The position numbers and the translations under genes were made by a program. This document shows positions 26,689-39,779 of a DNA stretch of 64,000 nucleotides, piece by piece; the first letter of the stretch is position 1; the number at the start of each line of letters is the position of its first letter. This DNA comes from Rhodocyclaceae bacterium (GTDB taxonomy: Bacteria > Pseudomonadota > Gammaproteobacteria > Burkholderiales > Usitatibacteraceae): the NCBI GenBank assembly GCA_020247395.1, contig JADCJC010000055.1, forward strand, positions 62,001 to 126,000, read 5' to 3'. The notes beneath the pieces were generated by a model. The model was not told the DNA's origin. It was given only the letters and a program-made list of their open reading frames with translations, and ran no database searches.

Positions 26689-27391
26689 GCGCGCACTAAC
26701 TCCAGTGCTTGAGAGGTATAGAAACCACGCGAGACACGCTTGGTGCGGGCCGACCGCCATGCCGATAACTCACGACTTGTTGCAACGAGATGGTTGATTC
26801 GCTTGGTTGCAATCGGTGAAATCCATGGCGCACGGTCTCGGCGCGGCAGAAGTCGGCCGATCGCAATCATGGTTTCAAGGAACGGATTGCTTGGCGCATA
26901 GGTAAAAAGGATGCTGCCGCGCGTGCGGGCACCGAGGCTTTCGAGCACCTTCACCACATCGCTTGCGTCGTAGTGGATGACGGAATCCATGCCAACCACG
27001 TGGTCAAATTCACCCAGCGCGGGATCCAGCATGTCGCCGGCTTGAAACTCGACCTTTCCATGCGGATTCGAAAACGTCTTTGGCGCACGGTCGCGCGCTA
27101 AGTCTACGAGTGTCGGAGACAAGTCGATCGCCAGTACCGTTGCGCCTCGGTGTGCAGCTTCCACTGCAAGTGCCCCCGTACCACACCCGGCGTCAAGGAG
27201 ACGTAAGCCCTCCAAGTTTTCTGGTAACCAACTCAATAGTGTGTTGCGCATTTCATCGCGGCCAGCACGGACAGTGGTCCGAATACGACCAATAGGTGCG
27301 TCAGAAGTGAGTTTTCTCCACGCGTCGACAGCCGTGCGGTCGAAATAACATTCGATCTCGCTGCGTCGCCGTTGGTACGAGATGTTCGACA

Positions 27392-27392
<1 letters not shown>
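26685..27392 (-). CDS. bchM: Mg-protoporphyrin IX methyltransferase BchM
   Basis: SAM-dependent methyltransferase that makes Mg-protoporphyrin IX monomethyl ester, the AcsF substrate. It is 235 residues long and begins MSNISYQRRRSEIECYFD. The SAM-binding motif is LLDAGCGTGALAVEAA, followed by VVGMDSVIHYDASDV. The real start is the ATG at 27392, which overlaps the bchL stop as TGATG; the TTG three bases before is not needed. Confidence 0.95.
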
Positions 27393-28327
<935 letters not shown>

Positions 28328-28338
28328 TTAGTAGGGGT

Positions 28339-31300
28339 TCAGGCTGCAGCGCGTTGAAATTGGGTTGGAGGTTCATAGACACCCTCAAGGCGATCTTCGA
28401 GTTCTTCGCCTGCGCGCTGAAGGGCTTCGAGCATGGCCGCATCGGGCTTCCAGTACTGTCTTTGTGATGCTTCCAGCAATCGGTTCGCAACCCGTGCAGA
28501 GGCGGTGGGATTTAGCTTTGCAAGCCGGTCGCGCATTTCGGGGTCAAGCATGAATGTTTCGCTCAACTGCTGATACACCCAAGGCTGTACCTGTCCCGTC
28601 GTGGCGGACCAACCCATCGTGTTGGTGATGTGAACCTCGATCTGGCGCACGCCCTCATAGCCATGTTTCAGCATATCCTCGTACCACTTGGGATTGAGCA
28701 TTCGCGTGCGCGTTTCCAAGGCAACTTGGTCGGTTAATGTCCGTACCGTACCGCCACCGAAGTTGTCGCGTGTTTGGTCGCCGATGTAGACCGGCGCAAC
28801 TCTCGCGTCCGGCCCTTTGGCGCGTGTGATGGCTCGGCTGATGCCACCCAAGGTATCAAAGTAGGTGTCGACGGTGGTCACACCAAGCTCGACCGAATCA
28901 AGGTTCTGATAGGCTAGGTCAACGTTGGACAAAACACTTTGCAGCAAATCGCCTTGCTGTACTGGCTTGCCGGCGCGGCCATAAGCGAATCCTTTGCGAC
29001 GACTGAATGTTTCGGCGAGTTCATCCCCGTCTTCCCAACGGCTGTTGTCGATCAGGTTGCCAACGTTGGCACCGTATGCGCCGTCGGCATTGCCAAACAC
29101 CCGTAGTGACGCGGTTTCAAGGTTGCCGCCGTGTTCAGCCACGAAAGCGCGCGAATGTTTGCGGATGAAGTTTTGTTCATCAGGTTCATCGGCGGTTGCG
29201 GCCAAGAACGATGCCTCTGCCAGCAGCTTAATTTGCAGCGGAAGAAGATCGCGGAAAATACCCGATAACGTAATAACGACGTCGATGCGCGGGCGTCCCA
29301 ATTCATCGAGTGGCGTTAGTACCGCGCCGGTCAAGCGGCCATAGCTGTCAAAGCGTGGTTTGGCACCCATCAGGGCTAACGCTTGGGCGATCGGGCCGCC
29401 TCCGCTCTTTAGGTTATCCGTGCCCCACAACACGAGTGCGATAGACTCGGGGAACTTGTTGCCATCAGCAATGTGCTTCTGCAACAATCGATCTGCCTGG
29501 CGCGCGCCATCTTGAACGGCATAGGTGCTCGGAATACGGAACGGATCGAAGCCATGTAGATTACGACCCGTCGGCAAGATCGCGGGGGTTCGTAGCAGGT
29601 CACCACCGGGTGCCGGACGTAAATACCTCCCATCGAGGGCGCGCAATATGCCGTCAATTTCATGATCCTCGGCGATCATCGCATCGGTCCTCGCAAGCTC
29701 CTCGAGTAGTGCCAACGGATGCTGCTCGGTGTCGCCATTGGCAAGCGTAAGAGCGTCTGCGGCGCTGCAACCAGCGACGATTGCCTCGACTACCGCACGT
29801 GCGGGACGCTTGGCGTGTGATGCTTCAGCGTAGGATAGAAGCAAGTCGACCCGCTTGGCGTTGCTTGGCGATTTTCCGACAACATGCAAGCCAAAGGGAA
29901 TCAAGGCGTGTTCCATTTCCAGAATCTCTGCGCCGAGTTTGACGATGTTCGCATCGGAGGCATCGCCCCAAGCCGACTCGGCAACTTCGATAAACTGTAG
30001 TTCGGCCGCCTGCGCTTGAATCATGACGGCGAGTTCGCGACGCTCCGCAGTTGCTTCCGGCTCCAAACTGCGATAACGCTCAATCATTTCCTTGAGGTCG
30101 ACTAGACCCTTATACAACCCAGCCTGTGCCACTGGCGGGGTCAGGTAACTGATCAACGTTGCGGCGGCACGCCGCTTGGCCACGGTGCCTTCCGAGGGGT
30201 TGTTTGAAGCGTACAAATACATGTTCGGCAGGTCGCCGATGAGGCGGTCCGGCCAGCAAGTTGCCGACATTCCGCTCTGCTTACCTGGCATGAATTCAAG
30301 TGCGCCGTGTGTGCCGAAGTGCAGCACCGCATTCGCGCCGAAATCTTCGTTTAGCCAACGATAAAACGCAGAGAACGCATGAGTCGGCGCAAAACCCCGC
30401 TCAAACAATAAACGCATCGGGTCGCCCTCGTAGCCAAACGCGGGCTGGATGCCGACAAACACGTTGCCAAACATTTTGCCGAGCACGAAGATTGAACTGC
30501 CATCACTTTGCTGCTTGCCTGGTGCTGGACCCCATTGTGCTTCGATCTCCTTCAGATGTTTTTCGCGACGGACATGTTCATCCGCCGGGATGCGCGTATG
30601 GACGTTCGCCATCGCGCCATATTGCGCGGCATTGCCGTTGATGACAGCCTCGCGAAGTTCATCCACAGACGCGGGCATGTCAACAACATACCCTTCACGC
30701 TTCATTGCGGCCAGCGTATTGAACAGGGACTCAAACACTGACAGGAACGCGGCGGTTCCAGTAGCCCCAGCGTTTGGCGGAAAATTAAACACCACTACCG
30801 CAACCTTGCGGCTGGCGCGTTCTGAGCGACGCAGGTCGACCAGTTTGCCGATCCGGGCAGCGAGGGTGTCTGCGCGCTCGATGCAGGAGTGCATGTCGTG
30901 GGTTTCGGCGATGTTGGTGAACTTGCAGCCACGGGAGCAACCGGTGCAGGCGACCTGCGCAGCGCTACCGCGACCACCAAAAACCATCGAACCAATGCCG
31001 CCATCTAGTTCCGGGATCGCGACCATGATGGTCGATTCAACTGGCAGCAGCCCGCGCATCGAACCACCCCATTGATCAAGGGTCTGAAACTCGACCGGGT
31101 GCACGGCGAGGTACGGTACATCGACTTTCGCGAGAATTTCTTCGGCGGCCTTTGAGTCGTTATAGGCCGGGCCGCCGACCAACGAAAAACCGGTTAATGA
31201 AACCATCGCATCGATGACCGGGCGACCGTCTTTAAGGAAATAAGTCTCTATCGCCGGGCGACCGTCTAAGCCTGTGGCGAACGCTGGAATGACCCGTAAG

Positions 31301-32178
31301 CCGCGGGCTTCTAGCGATGTGATGACGCCGTCATAATGGGCAGTGTTTCCCGCAAGAATGTACGAGCGCAGTAACAATAAACCGACCGTGCCACGCCTGC
31401 CTGCCGTCGCGTATGAGGGCAGGACATCAACCGTGGCGGCCATCCGATTTACCGCATCGCGATGTGCCATCTTCGGGTGGTACACACCGACATGGGGATA
31501 CTCTACGGCACCTGCGACCTTCGCCAAGCCCTGCAGGGCTTGGCGCTCGCCGGCGGCATAACGGTCGACGAGGAAATGCACCATGTTGCCGACATTTTCT
31601 TCCGAGCCGGCGAGCCAATATTGCAGCGTCAGAAAATACGCGCGCACATCTTGCGCAGTACCAGGGATAAACTTCAAAATCTTCGGCAATCGGCGCAACA
31701 TTTTCATTTGCCGCTCTCCGGCACCGGCCTTGCTGCCATCCTGACCGGCGGGCTTGCCGCGCAATTTTTTTAAAAATGACATCGCCGCGCCCGCTGGCGC
31801 GCTCATGTCAAATTTGCCCATCTTTGTCAGCTTGCTGACTTCTGGTGCGGACAAAACGGCGATCAGTGCGTCGCAGTGATCACGTCGTGCTTTTAGGGCG
31901 GGTAGCACTGGCAGGTACTGATCTTCAAGGAACAGCATCGAGGCAACCACGATATCGCCGGAAATGATGTCGGCCTTGCATTGTTCGATGGCGGCTGCGT
32001 CATCCGCCCATTCCGCCGCTGCGTGCACTGTGATCTTCAGTCCCGGCATGAACTTCGACAGCTTTCGGTTAGCCCGCGCCGCAGCACTTGCCAGGTGGCT
32101 GTCCATGGTGACAATTACCACGTGGATAGCCGGAAATACCGGTTGCGGATTATCGACCGAAGTGAGCTTTAGCATCAT
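28339..32178 (-). CDS. bchH: Mg-chelatase large subunit BchH
   Basis: The 1279-residue porphyrin-binding subunit of Mg chelatase, inserting Mg into protoporphyrin IX at the branch from heme. CobN/BchH family blocks are seen throughout, such as [15 protein letters not shown] and [20 protein letters not shown]. The frame is open to 32367, but that part overlaps bchB. The ATG pair at 32178/32175 ([10 protein letters not shown]) gives the family length and a 29-base overlap with bchB. The partner subunits BchI and BchD are not in the window. Confidence 0.95.
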   Translation of the reverse strand: MMLKLTSVDNPQPVFPAIHVVIVTMDSHLASAAARANRKLSKFMPGLKITVHAAAEWADDAAAIEQCKADIISGDIVVASMLFLEDQYLPVLPALKARRDHCDALIAVLSAPEVSKLTKMGKFDMSAPAGAAMSFLKKLRGKPAGQDGSKAGAGERQMKMLRRLPKILKFIPGTAQDVRAYFLTLQYWLAGSEENVGNMVHFLVDRYAAGERQALQGLAKVAGAVEYPHVGVYHPKMAHRDAVNRMAATVDVLPSYATAGRRGTVGLLLLRSYILAGNTAHYDGVITSLEARGLRVIPAFATGLDGRPAIETYFLKDGRPVIDAMVSLTGFSLVGGPAYNDSKAAEEILAKVDVPYLAVHPVEFQTLDQWGGSMRGLLPVESTIMVAIPELDGGIGSMVFGGRGSAAQVACTGCSRGCKFTNIAETHDMHSCIERADTLAARIGKLVDLRRSERASRKVAVVVFNFPPNAGATGTAAFLSVFESLFNTLAAMKREGYVVDMPASVDELREAVINGNAAQYGAMANVHTRIPADEHVRREKHLKEIEAQWGPAPGKQQSDGSSIFVLGKMFGNVFVGIQPAFGYEGDPMRLLFERGFAPTHAFSAFYRWLNEDFGANAVLHFGTHGALEFMPGKQSGMSATCWPDRLIGDLPNMYLYASNNPSEGTVAKRRAAATLISYLTPPVAQAGLYKGLVDLKEMIERYRSLEPEATAERRELAVMIQAQAAELQFIEVAESAWGDASDANIVKLGAEILEMEHALIPFGLHVVGKSPSNAKRVDLLLSYAEASHAKRPARAVVEAIVAGCSAADALTLANGDTEQHPLALLEELARTDAMIAEDHEIDGILRALDGRYLRPAPGGDLLRTPAILPTGRNLHGFDPFRIPSTYAVQDGARQADRLLQKHIADGNKFPESIALVLWGTDNLKSGGGPIAQALALMGAKPRFDSYGRLTGAVLTPLDELGRPRIDVVITLSGIFRDLLPLQIKLLAEASFLAATADEPDEQNFIRKHSRAFVAEHGGNLETASLRVFGNADGAYGANVGNLIDNSRWEDGDELAETFSRRKGFAYGRAGKPVQQGDLLQSVLSNVDLAYQNLDSVELGVTTVDTYFDTLGGISRAITRAKGPDARVAPVYIGDQTRDNFGGGTVRTLTDQVALETRTRMLNPKWYEDMLKHGYEGVRQIEVHITNTMGWSATTGQVQPWVYQQLSETFMLDPEMRDRLAKLNPTASARVANRLLEASQRQYWKPDAAMLEALQRAGEELEDRLEGVYEPPTQFQRAAA

Positions 32179-33867
32179 AGAGAGTCTCGACGGTGATTGC
32201 GGCGAGGGCGCGCTCTTGCGCAAATCGTTCTGTGTTGCGGCGCGCCTTTCCACGGACAAAAAACGGAATCTTGCCGAGCTCTTTTTCGGCATCTGCATCC
32301 CAGACGGGAACCCACGGGCCATTGGCAGCGGTTGGCGTAGCTGCGCCAGTTGCAATGCCGTCGGCATGGCGGGCGGTGGCGGTCACGGTGGGGGCGGGGG
32401 TAGAACCATCATCGGCTGTAGCGATTGGCTGAGTAATGCCGACTATTGGCGGGGTGTTCGGGGCCATTTCGCCTGATATGGCCCGTTCGTGCTGGGGTTT
32501 TGCCTTCGACCTGCCAGCGCCGAGATGAGACAGATGGGAGGATCCTGCGTCGTCATGAAACTCGAAGTCCTCTCGGAACATACCGAGCAGGTGCTCTTCA
32601 AGCCCCATCATAAGCGGGTGAACCCACGTATCAAAAATGACGTTTGCGCCCTCAAACCCCATCTGCGGCGCATAGCGCGCCGGAAAGTCCTGCACGTGCA
32701 CCGGCGCAGAGATGACCGCACACGGTATGCCAAGACGTTTGGCAATATGCCGCTCCATTTGTGTACCCAGCACGAGCTCGGGCTGCAATTCCGCGATACG
32801 GGCTTCGACTTCAAGATAGTCATCAGAAATCAGTGGCTCGACGTCGTACAACTTTGCTGCCTCGCGAATCTCTCGGGCAAACTCGCGGCTATAGGTGCCA
32901 ATGCAAACAACGTTGAAGCCCATTTCTTTCGCGGCAATACGAGCGGCTGCGACGGCGTGGGTGGCATCACCAAAAACAAAAACGCGCTTGCCAGTCAGGT
33001 AGGTCGAATCGACCGACTTCGCATACCAAGTAGAATGTGAACAAGGGTCGTTAAGCTGCGGTGCGGCATCAACACCGGCGAGTGCGGCAACTTCGGCAAT
33101 GAACTCGCGCGTCGCGCCGACACCAATTGGGATCACCTTGGTAAAAGGCTGTGCAAAGGTACGTTGCAACCACGAGGCGGCCTGCGCGGCGGTCTCCGGA
33201 TAAAGCACCACGTTAAAATCTGCCTCACCGAGACGGGCCACATCGGCCGGTGTGGCACCGTAGGGCGCTACTACGTTGATATCGATACCCATTGATATCA
33301 GCAAGTTTGAAATCTCTTTGATGTCGTCGCGGTGACGAAAGCCGAGGCCGGTGGGCCCTAGCAGATTGCATAACGGCCGTTTGCCGTTTGCACGTGGCGC
33401 ACGTGTCGTTCCCGGAGCGGGGGCGTGCGGCGTACAGAGCGCGCGTACCAACTGGTAAAAGGTTTCTGATGCTCCCCAGTTTTCTTTGCGCTGATAGGCA
33501 GGCAGCTCAAGAGGGACGACCGGAATAGGCAAGTTCAGCGCCTTCGCCAAACCACCCGGGTCATCTTGAATGAGCTCGGCCGTGCATGAAGCTCCCACCA
33601 GCATGGCTTGCGGCTGGAAACGCTCGTAGGCATCATTTGCGGCAGATTTGAAGAGCTCTGCCGTATCGTTGCCAAGGTCGCGTGCTTGGAAGGTGGTGTA
33701 GGTCACCGGTGGGCGCCGGTCACGACGCTCAATCATCGTAAACAAAAGATCGGCATAGGTGTCACCCTGCGGGGCGTGCAGCACGTAGTGAAGTCCGTGC
33801 ATGGCGGTTGCAATACGCATCGCACCTATGTGTGGCGGACCTTCATATGTCCAGAGGGTCAGCTGCA

Positions 33868-33868
<1 letters not shown>
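32150..33868 (-). CDS. bchB: Light-independent protochlorophyllide reductase subunit BchB
   Basis: NifK-like catalytic subunit of dark protochlorophyllide reductase, 572 residues. Asp36 in [10 protein letters not shown] is the unusual aspartate ligand of the interface 4Fe-4S cluster. A low-complexity linker rich in Pro, Thr and Ala (about 430-500) precedes the C-terminal domain [20 protein letters not shown]. The ATG overlaps the bchN stop as TAATG. Confidence 0.96.
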
Positions 33869-35681
<1,813 letters not shown>

Positions 35682-35735
35682 CGTTTTGATCCTTTAGTGT
35701 CCTCGCTTCCTTAATTTAGGCCGTTAACAAAATAG

Positions 35736-35753
35736 TGTCAAGAAAATTAGACA
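35736..35753. promoter_or_regulatory. PpsR/CrtJ box at the bchF side
   Basis: Perfect TGT-N12-ACA: TGTCAAGAAAATTAGACA, 55 bases before the bchF ATG. It lies in the AT-rich 496-base region between bchF and the chosen aerR start at 36178. That gap shows no gene I can support; it holds this box, the box at 35917 and a -35-like TTGACA at 35774. Confidence 0.85.
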
Positions 35754-35916
35754 TTTTTTTTCCTGATAGAGGTTGACACTCTTTTAAAAACTAGGTCAGT
35801 GAACGTTAGCAATTAAGCGGTAGCGCTCGGATTAGGCGAGAAAATGAAAAAATTAAAAAAGACCGACTGAAATTGTCAATTTTTTCAACGAAACAAGGAC
35901 AGGGAAAGAAAGATTT

Positions 35917-35934
35917 TGTCAATAAGGGTTGACA
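35917..35934. promoter_or_regulatory. PpsR/CrtJ box at the aerR side
   Basis: Perfect TGT-N12-ACA: TGTCAATAAGGGTTGACA. It lies 164 bases from the bchF-side box, facing aerR-ppsR. The TTGACA at its right end is a -35-like hexamer for plus-strand transcription, so PpsR would repress its own operon. Confidence 0.8.
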
Positions 35935-36177
35935 TTATTGGATTACAAGCGCCTACTTAACGTCAGAGTAGGTTTGGCTCCGCCACCCACCGACCGCGTC
36001 TTGTCGAAGGGTGATATGGAACATGGAACCGAGCGGGAACCGAGCCAAGGTCGCACAAGTGAACACCAAGCGTGGCGCATGAACCTGCCTTGGCTGGCCG
36101 TTCGGCGCAAGTCCGGTTTAGATGTTGCTGTGGTGGCCGAGGAGGGGCCATGCAGCGACAAAAGGCGGAGAAAGAAT

Positions 36178-37092
36178 ATGAGTGAGGGATGCATGACGGA
36201 AACTGGGTTACGCTCCGCCATTAGATGTAAGCGCGCGGCAAGCCCGAGTGCACGCAGCGATGCCATTCGCGTCGAGGCAGCAGGCGCAAATACGCTGCTT
36301 GTCGGCCTCGTGGAGTCCCAGATCATTCCGCAGTTACTCGCGGCAGATCGCCCCGTAGGGATTGGCAAAGGCCGTTCAATGACCAGCGAAATGCGCCCCA
36401 GCTTGACCAACATTGGCACCACCGACCTTGCCGAGTTCGCACAGCTGCTTTTGCAAGACGATATGTTGGCGGTGGCCTCGTTTATTGAAATGTGGCGAGC
36501 CAGAGGCACGTCGGTTGAAACAATTTACCTTGAGCTATTGACCGGCGCTGCGCGTCACCTGGGAGACATGTGGAGTAGCGACGACTGCAACTTCTGCGAA
36601 GTCGGGTGTGCAGTCTGGCGTATACAGCAGGTGATGTACGACTTGCGCCCCGCCTTCTTTGCTGAAGGCGCTGCGGTTACCCCGTCTGGGTACCGCGTGT
36701 TGCTGGCACCCATCGCCTTGGAGCAGCATACACTTGGCGTGATGATGTCGGCGGAGTTTTTCCGTCGTGCTGGCTGGGATGTCTCGAGTGAACTGCCGGT
36801 CGACAATGAGGCGCTAGCAGAAGCCGTCAGCCGCGAACACATTGATTTGCTGGGATTGTCAGTATCGAGCCAGGCGGCGCTGGAGCAGTTACCGTCAGTA
36901 TTGGCTGCTGTCAGAAAAGCCTCGCGCAACGTGACACTAACGGTGATGGTCGGCGGATGGATGTTCGCCGACAACCCGAACAAACTCATCGCTGGAGCTG
37001 ACTTCTGCGTCAGTAGCGTGCGTGACGCGTTGATCAAGGGCAAGCGGTATGTGAGTCGGGCGACTTGCGGCGGACACGCCATTGTTGCGTGA
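36178..37092 (+). CDS. aerR: AerR/PpaA-type B12-binding photosynthesis regulator
   Basis: A cobalamin-binding antirepressor-type regulator that acts with PpsR/CrtJ. The B12-binding domain has the ligand histidine in EQHTLGVMM, then DLLGLSVSS and VGGWMF, replacing the D-x-H-x-x-G, S-x-L and GG motifs of methionine synthase. The preceding helical module has ARHLGDMWSSDDCNFCEV. Start choice is hard: the frame is open from 35929, inside the PpsR box, with ATGs at 36016, 36079, 36178 and 36193. ATG 36178 has GGAG at good spacing (304 residues). It is the gene before ppsR, the standard arrangement. Confidence 0.85.
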   Translation: MSEGCMTETGLRSAIRCKRAASPSARSDAIRVEAAGANTLLVGLVESQIIPQLLAADRPVGIGKGRSMTSEMRPSLTNIGTTDLAEFAQLLLQDDMLAVASFIEMWRARGTSVETIYLELLTGAARHLGDMWSSDDCNFCEVGCAVWRIQQVMYDLRPAFFAEGAAVTPSGYRVLLAPIALEQHTLGVMMSAEFFRRAGWDVSSELPVDNEALAEAVSREHIDLLGLSVSSQAALEQLPSVLAAVRKASRNVTLTVMVGGWMFADNPNKLIAGADFCVSSVRDALIKGKRYVSRATCGGHAIVA

Positions 37093-37161
37093 GTTGGCTG
37101 ATGACTTTATTTACGGCTTTGTGAAGTTTGTGGAAAGCGAATTTACTATCCGGGGCAATTC

Positions 37162-38766
37162 TTGACCACAGGGCAGCATCCCGTTGGTCCCGTGCAGCGC
37201 GATGCTCGTGGCGTCGCGGCGGTCGTTGACGACCCGATTGCCAGAGCATCAGCCGCATTCGACACCGGTGCTGCTGCACTATTGATCGCCGCTGCGGCCG
37301 ATATAACGCTCGTCATCAACGCGAAAGGCGGCGTACAGTCAATGCATTGTCGCGCAGAGTTTGATCGCGATGGCCTGAACAGCTTTGTTGGTCGACAATG
37401 GGAGGACTGTGTCACTGTCGAAAGTCGGCAAAAAATTGTCGCGCTTCTGAGCGAGGCGGTTGAGCACACTGGCAAGGGTCCGGTGCCGAAAGCGAAGTGG
37501 CGGCAGGTAAATCATCCGTCGTCGAGCGGAGTCGATATTCCTGTTCTGTATTCAACCATTCGTGTGGGTACTGACGGCAGCATAATTGCCTTCGGTCGCG
37601 ACCTGCGGGCGACGGCGGCTCTTCAGCAACGCCTGGTTGATGCCCAGCATTCAATGGAACGTGACTACTGGCGTTTACGTAACGCGGAAACGCGTTACCG
37701 CCTGCTGTTTCAGATGTCTAGCGAAGCGGTTCTGGTGATCGACGCAGGAACCCAGAAAATCATTGAGGCAAACCCATCGGTGGCAAAGATGCTCGGCGAC
37801 ATATCCATGCCGATCGTCGGCCAACGCTTTCCCTCCGGCTTTGATCAACGCAGCACCGATGTCATCGAGTCGCTGTTTGCGAGAGTACGCTCCAGTGGTC
37901 GCGCCGAAGAGGTTAGTGTTTGGTTATCGGGTCGCGGTGGTGAGCCGACCAGCACAAATGCACTGGGCACCAGCGGGGCAAGCGAGTATTTCATCTCGAC
38001 TTCGTTGTTTAGACACGAGCAGAATTCCCTATTGCTGGTCCGCGTTTCGCAAACCCCTGCCGACCCGCGGATGGACGGTGAAGTAAAGAGTGTATTGGAT
38101 GCAGTTGCACGTGCCGCTGACGGGTTTGTGGTCTCTACTGTCAACGGAATCATCATTTGGGCGAACCAAGCCTTCGCGGAACTTGCCCACACGTCTGGCC
38201 ACGATAAGCTGCGTGGTGAAGCGCTTGACCGCTGGCTGGGGCGCAACGAAGTTGAGTTCAATGTGTTGATGTCAAATTTAAAGCGACGTGGTTCGGTAAG
38301 ACTGTTTGCTGCCGGTATGCGTGGTGATGATGGTCTGATTGCAGAAGTTGAAGTTTCCGCCGTCGCGCTGCCGGCGAGTAACCCACCTGCCATGGCTTTC
38401 ACCATCCGCAATATCGGCGGGCGGCTTACACACCCAAGCGGCATGTTGGCGTCCGACCAGGGAGACGGGAAACTCCAGCCGGGTGCGGCTGAAGCGACTG
38501 GTGCGGCAACTGCAGTTGGCCCAACATCACGTTCGGTTGAGCAACTGACAGCATTGGTCGGACGTGTGTCTCTGAAAGAGCTAGTGGGGGAGACGACGGA
38601 TCTGATTGAGAAACTCTGTATCGAGGCTGCACTTGGCCTGACCGAAGATAACAGGGCGGCGGCTGCGGAAATGTTGGGTCTGAGCCGCCAGAGTTTGTAC
38701 GTCAAGATGCGCCGTCATGGCTTAGGCGATCTTCCGCCAGATGATCAGGAGCCGACCCCTATTTAG
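37162..38766 (+). CDS. ppsR: Photosynthesis repressor PpsR/CrtJ
   Basis: PAS-domain transcription factor of 534 residues that binds TGT-N12-ACA and represses bch, crt and puc genes in oxygen. An N-terminal PAS-like domain (about 35-150), a Q-linker helix (155-180), two PAS domains (about 180-295 and 310-420) and a Fis-type HTH (AAAEMLGLSRQSLYVKMRRHGL, about 500-521) are visible. Cys486 in EKLCIEAAL is the HTH-adjacent redox cysteine. The remaining cysteines are Cys63 and Cys83; none lies in 84-485, so the second redox cysteine of Rhodobacter is missing. Start is TTG 37162, preceded by CCGGGG. Confidence 0.94.
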   Translation: MTTGQHPVGPVQRDARGVAAVVDDPIARASAAFDTGAAALLIAAAADITLVINAKGGVQSMHCRAEFDRDGLNSFVGRQWEDCVTVESRQKIVALLSEAVEHTGKGPVPKAKWRQVNHPSSSGVDIPVLYSTIRVGTDGSIIAFGRDLRATAALQQRLVDAQHSMERDYWRLRNAETRYRLLFQMSSEAVLVIDAGTQKIIEANPSVAKMLGDISMPIVGQRFPSGFDQRSTDVIESLFARVRSSGRAEEVSVWLSGRGGEPTSTNALGTSGASEYFISTSLFRHEQNSLLLVRVSQTPADPRMDGEVKSVLDAVARAADGFVVSTVNGIIIWANQAFAELAHTSGHDKLRGEALDRWLGRNEVEFNVLMSNLKRRGSVRLFAAGMRGDDGLIAEVEVSAVALPASNPPAMAFTIRNIGGRLTHPSGMLASDQGDGKLQPGAAEATGAATAVGPTSRSVEQLTALVGRVSLKELVGETTDLIEKLCIEAALGLTEDNRAAAAEMLGLSRQSLYVKMRRHGLGDLPPDDQEPTPI

Positions 38767-38847
38767 TCATGCTGTGCCGATGCCACCACAACGACCACCT
38801 CGAGTGGATTTGCCCAGATAGAACAATCGATTGAATCCCATAACGCG

Positions 38848-39765
38848 ATGACTGCACTTTCACAAACTACACCGCTGGTGCGTCCGTCACTCGCAACCGT
38901 TGCAGAGTTACTCAAACCGATTACGTGGTTCCCGCCTATGTGGGCGTTCGGCTGTGGAGTGGTGTCATCGGGTGTTGACGCACAGGGGCGTTGGCCTTAC
39001 ATCATTTTGGGCGTCATTTTGGCCGGCCCACTGGTATGCGCAACGAGTCAGGCGATTAATGATTGGTTTGATCGCCACGTCGATGCGATCAACGAACCAA
39101 ACCGACCGATCCCATCGGGACGGATGCCGGGTAGGTGGGGACTTCGCATCGCAATTCTTTGGACGATTGTTTCACTGCTGGTCGCCAGTTTCTTGGGGAT
39201 CTGGGGCTTCTGTGCTGCGGTGGTCGGCCTGTTTCTCGCCTGGGCATATAGCGCGCCGCCGTTTCGTTTAAAGCTGAATGGCTGGTGGGGCAATGCCGCT
39301 TGCGGTTTGTCCTATGAAGGGCTGGCTTGGATTACTGGAACCGCGGTGATGTTGAGCGGTGTATTGCCTGACTCGCGTACCCTTGCACTTGCGCTGCTTT
39401 ATAGCATCGGCGCACACGGCATCATGACGTTGAACGACTTCAAGTCGATCGCAGGTGATCGCCAAATGGGTGTCGGATCACTGCCCGTGCGGCTTGGCGC
39501 GCAAGGTGCCGCGCGTGTGGCTTGCGGCGTCATGTTGCTCTCGCAGTCTGTTGTGGTGGGACTTTTGTTTAGCTGGCAGACGCCGAATCACGCAATTGCG
39601 GTCGGCGTACTGACAATGGTGCAGGGGCTGTTGATGCTGCGTTTTTTAGCTGATCCGATCGAGCGCGCAACCTGGTACAGCGCACTCGGTATCAATTTTT
39701 ATGTCGGCGGCATGCTGGTCTCGGCGTTTGCGGTTCGTGGCCTTAACCAAGCCGCTGGCGGCTGA
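38848..39765 (+). CDS. bchG: Bacteriochlorophyll synthase BchG
   Basis: UbiA-family prenyltransferase that esterifies bacteriochlorophyllide a with geranylgeranyl diphosphate. The Mg-diphosphate motif NDWFDRHVDAINEPNRP is at about 71-87, and the second loop includes HGIMTLNDFKSIAGDRQMG. About eight membrane helices are expected for the 305 residues. 81 bases after ppsR and probably in the same unit; followed by a PucC paralogue and bchP. Confidence 0.96.
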   Translation: MTALSQTTPLVRPSLATVAELLKPITWFPPMWAFGCGVVSSGVDAQGRWPYIILGVILAGPLVCATSQAINDWFDRHVDAINEPNRPIPSGRMPGRWGLRIAILWTIVSLLVASFLGIWGFCAAVVGLFLAWAYSAPPFRLKLNGWWGNAACGLSYEGLAWITGTAVMLSGVLPDSRTLALALLYSIGAHGIMTLNDFKSIAGDRQMGVGSLPVRLGAQGAARVACGVMLLSQSVVVGLLFSWQTPNHAIAVGVLTMVQGLLMLRFLADPIERATWYSALGINFYVGGMLVSAFAVRGLNQAAGG

Positions 39766-39779
39766 GGGTTTGCAATGAT

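Noticed and set aside
35767-35790. Possible third PpsR box near TTGACA at 35774
   Set aside because: No TGT at the required 12-base distance; treated as a -35-like hexamer only.
37845-38705. 286-aa frame on the minus strand inside ppsR
   Set aside because: Serine-rich shadow of the PpsR codons, without any recognisable domain.
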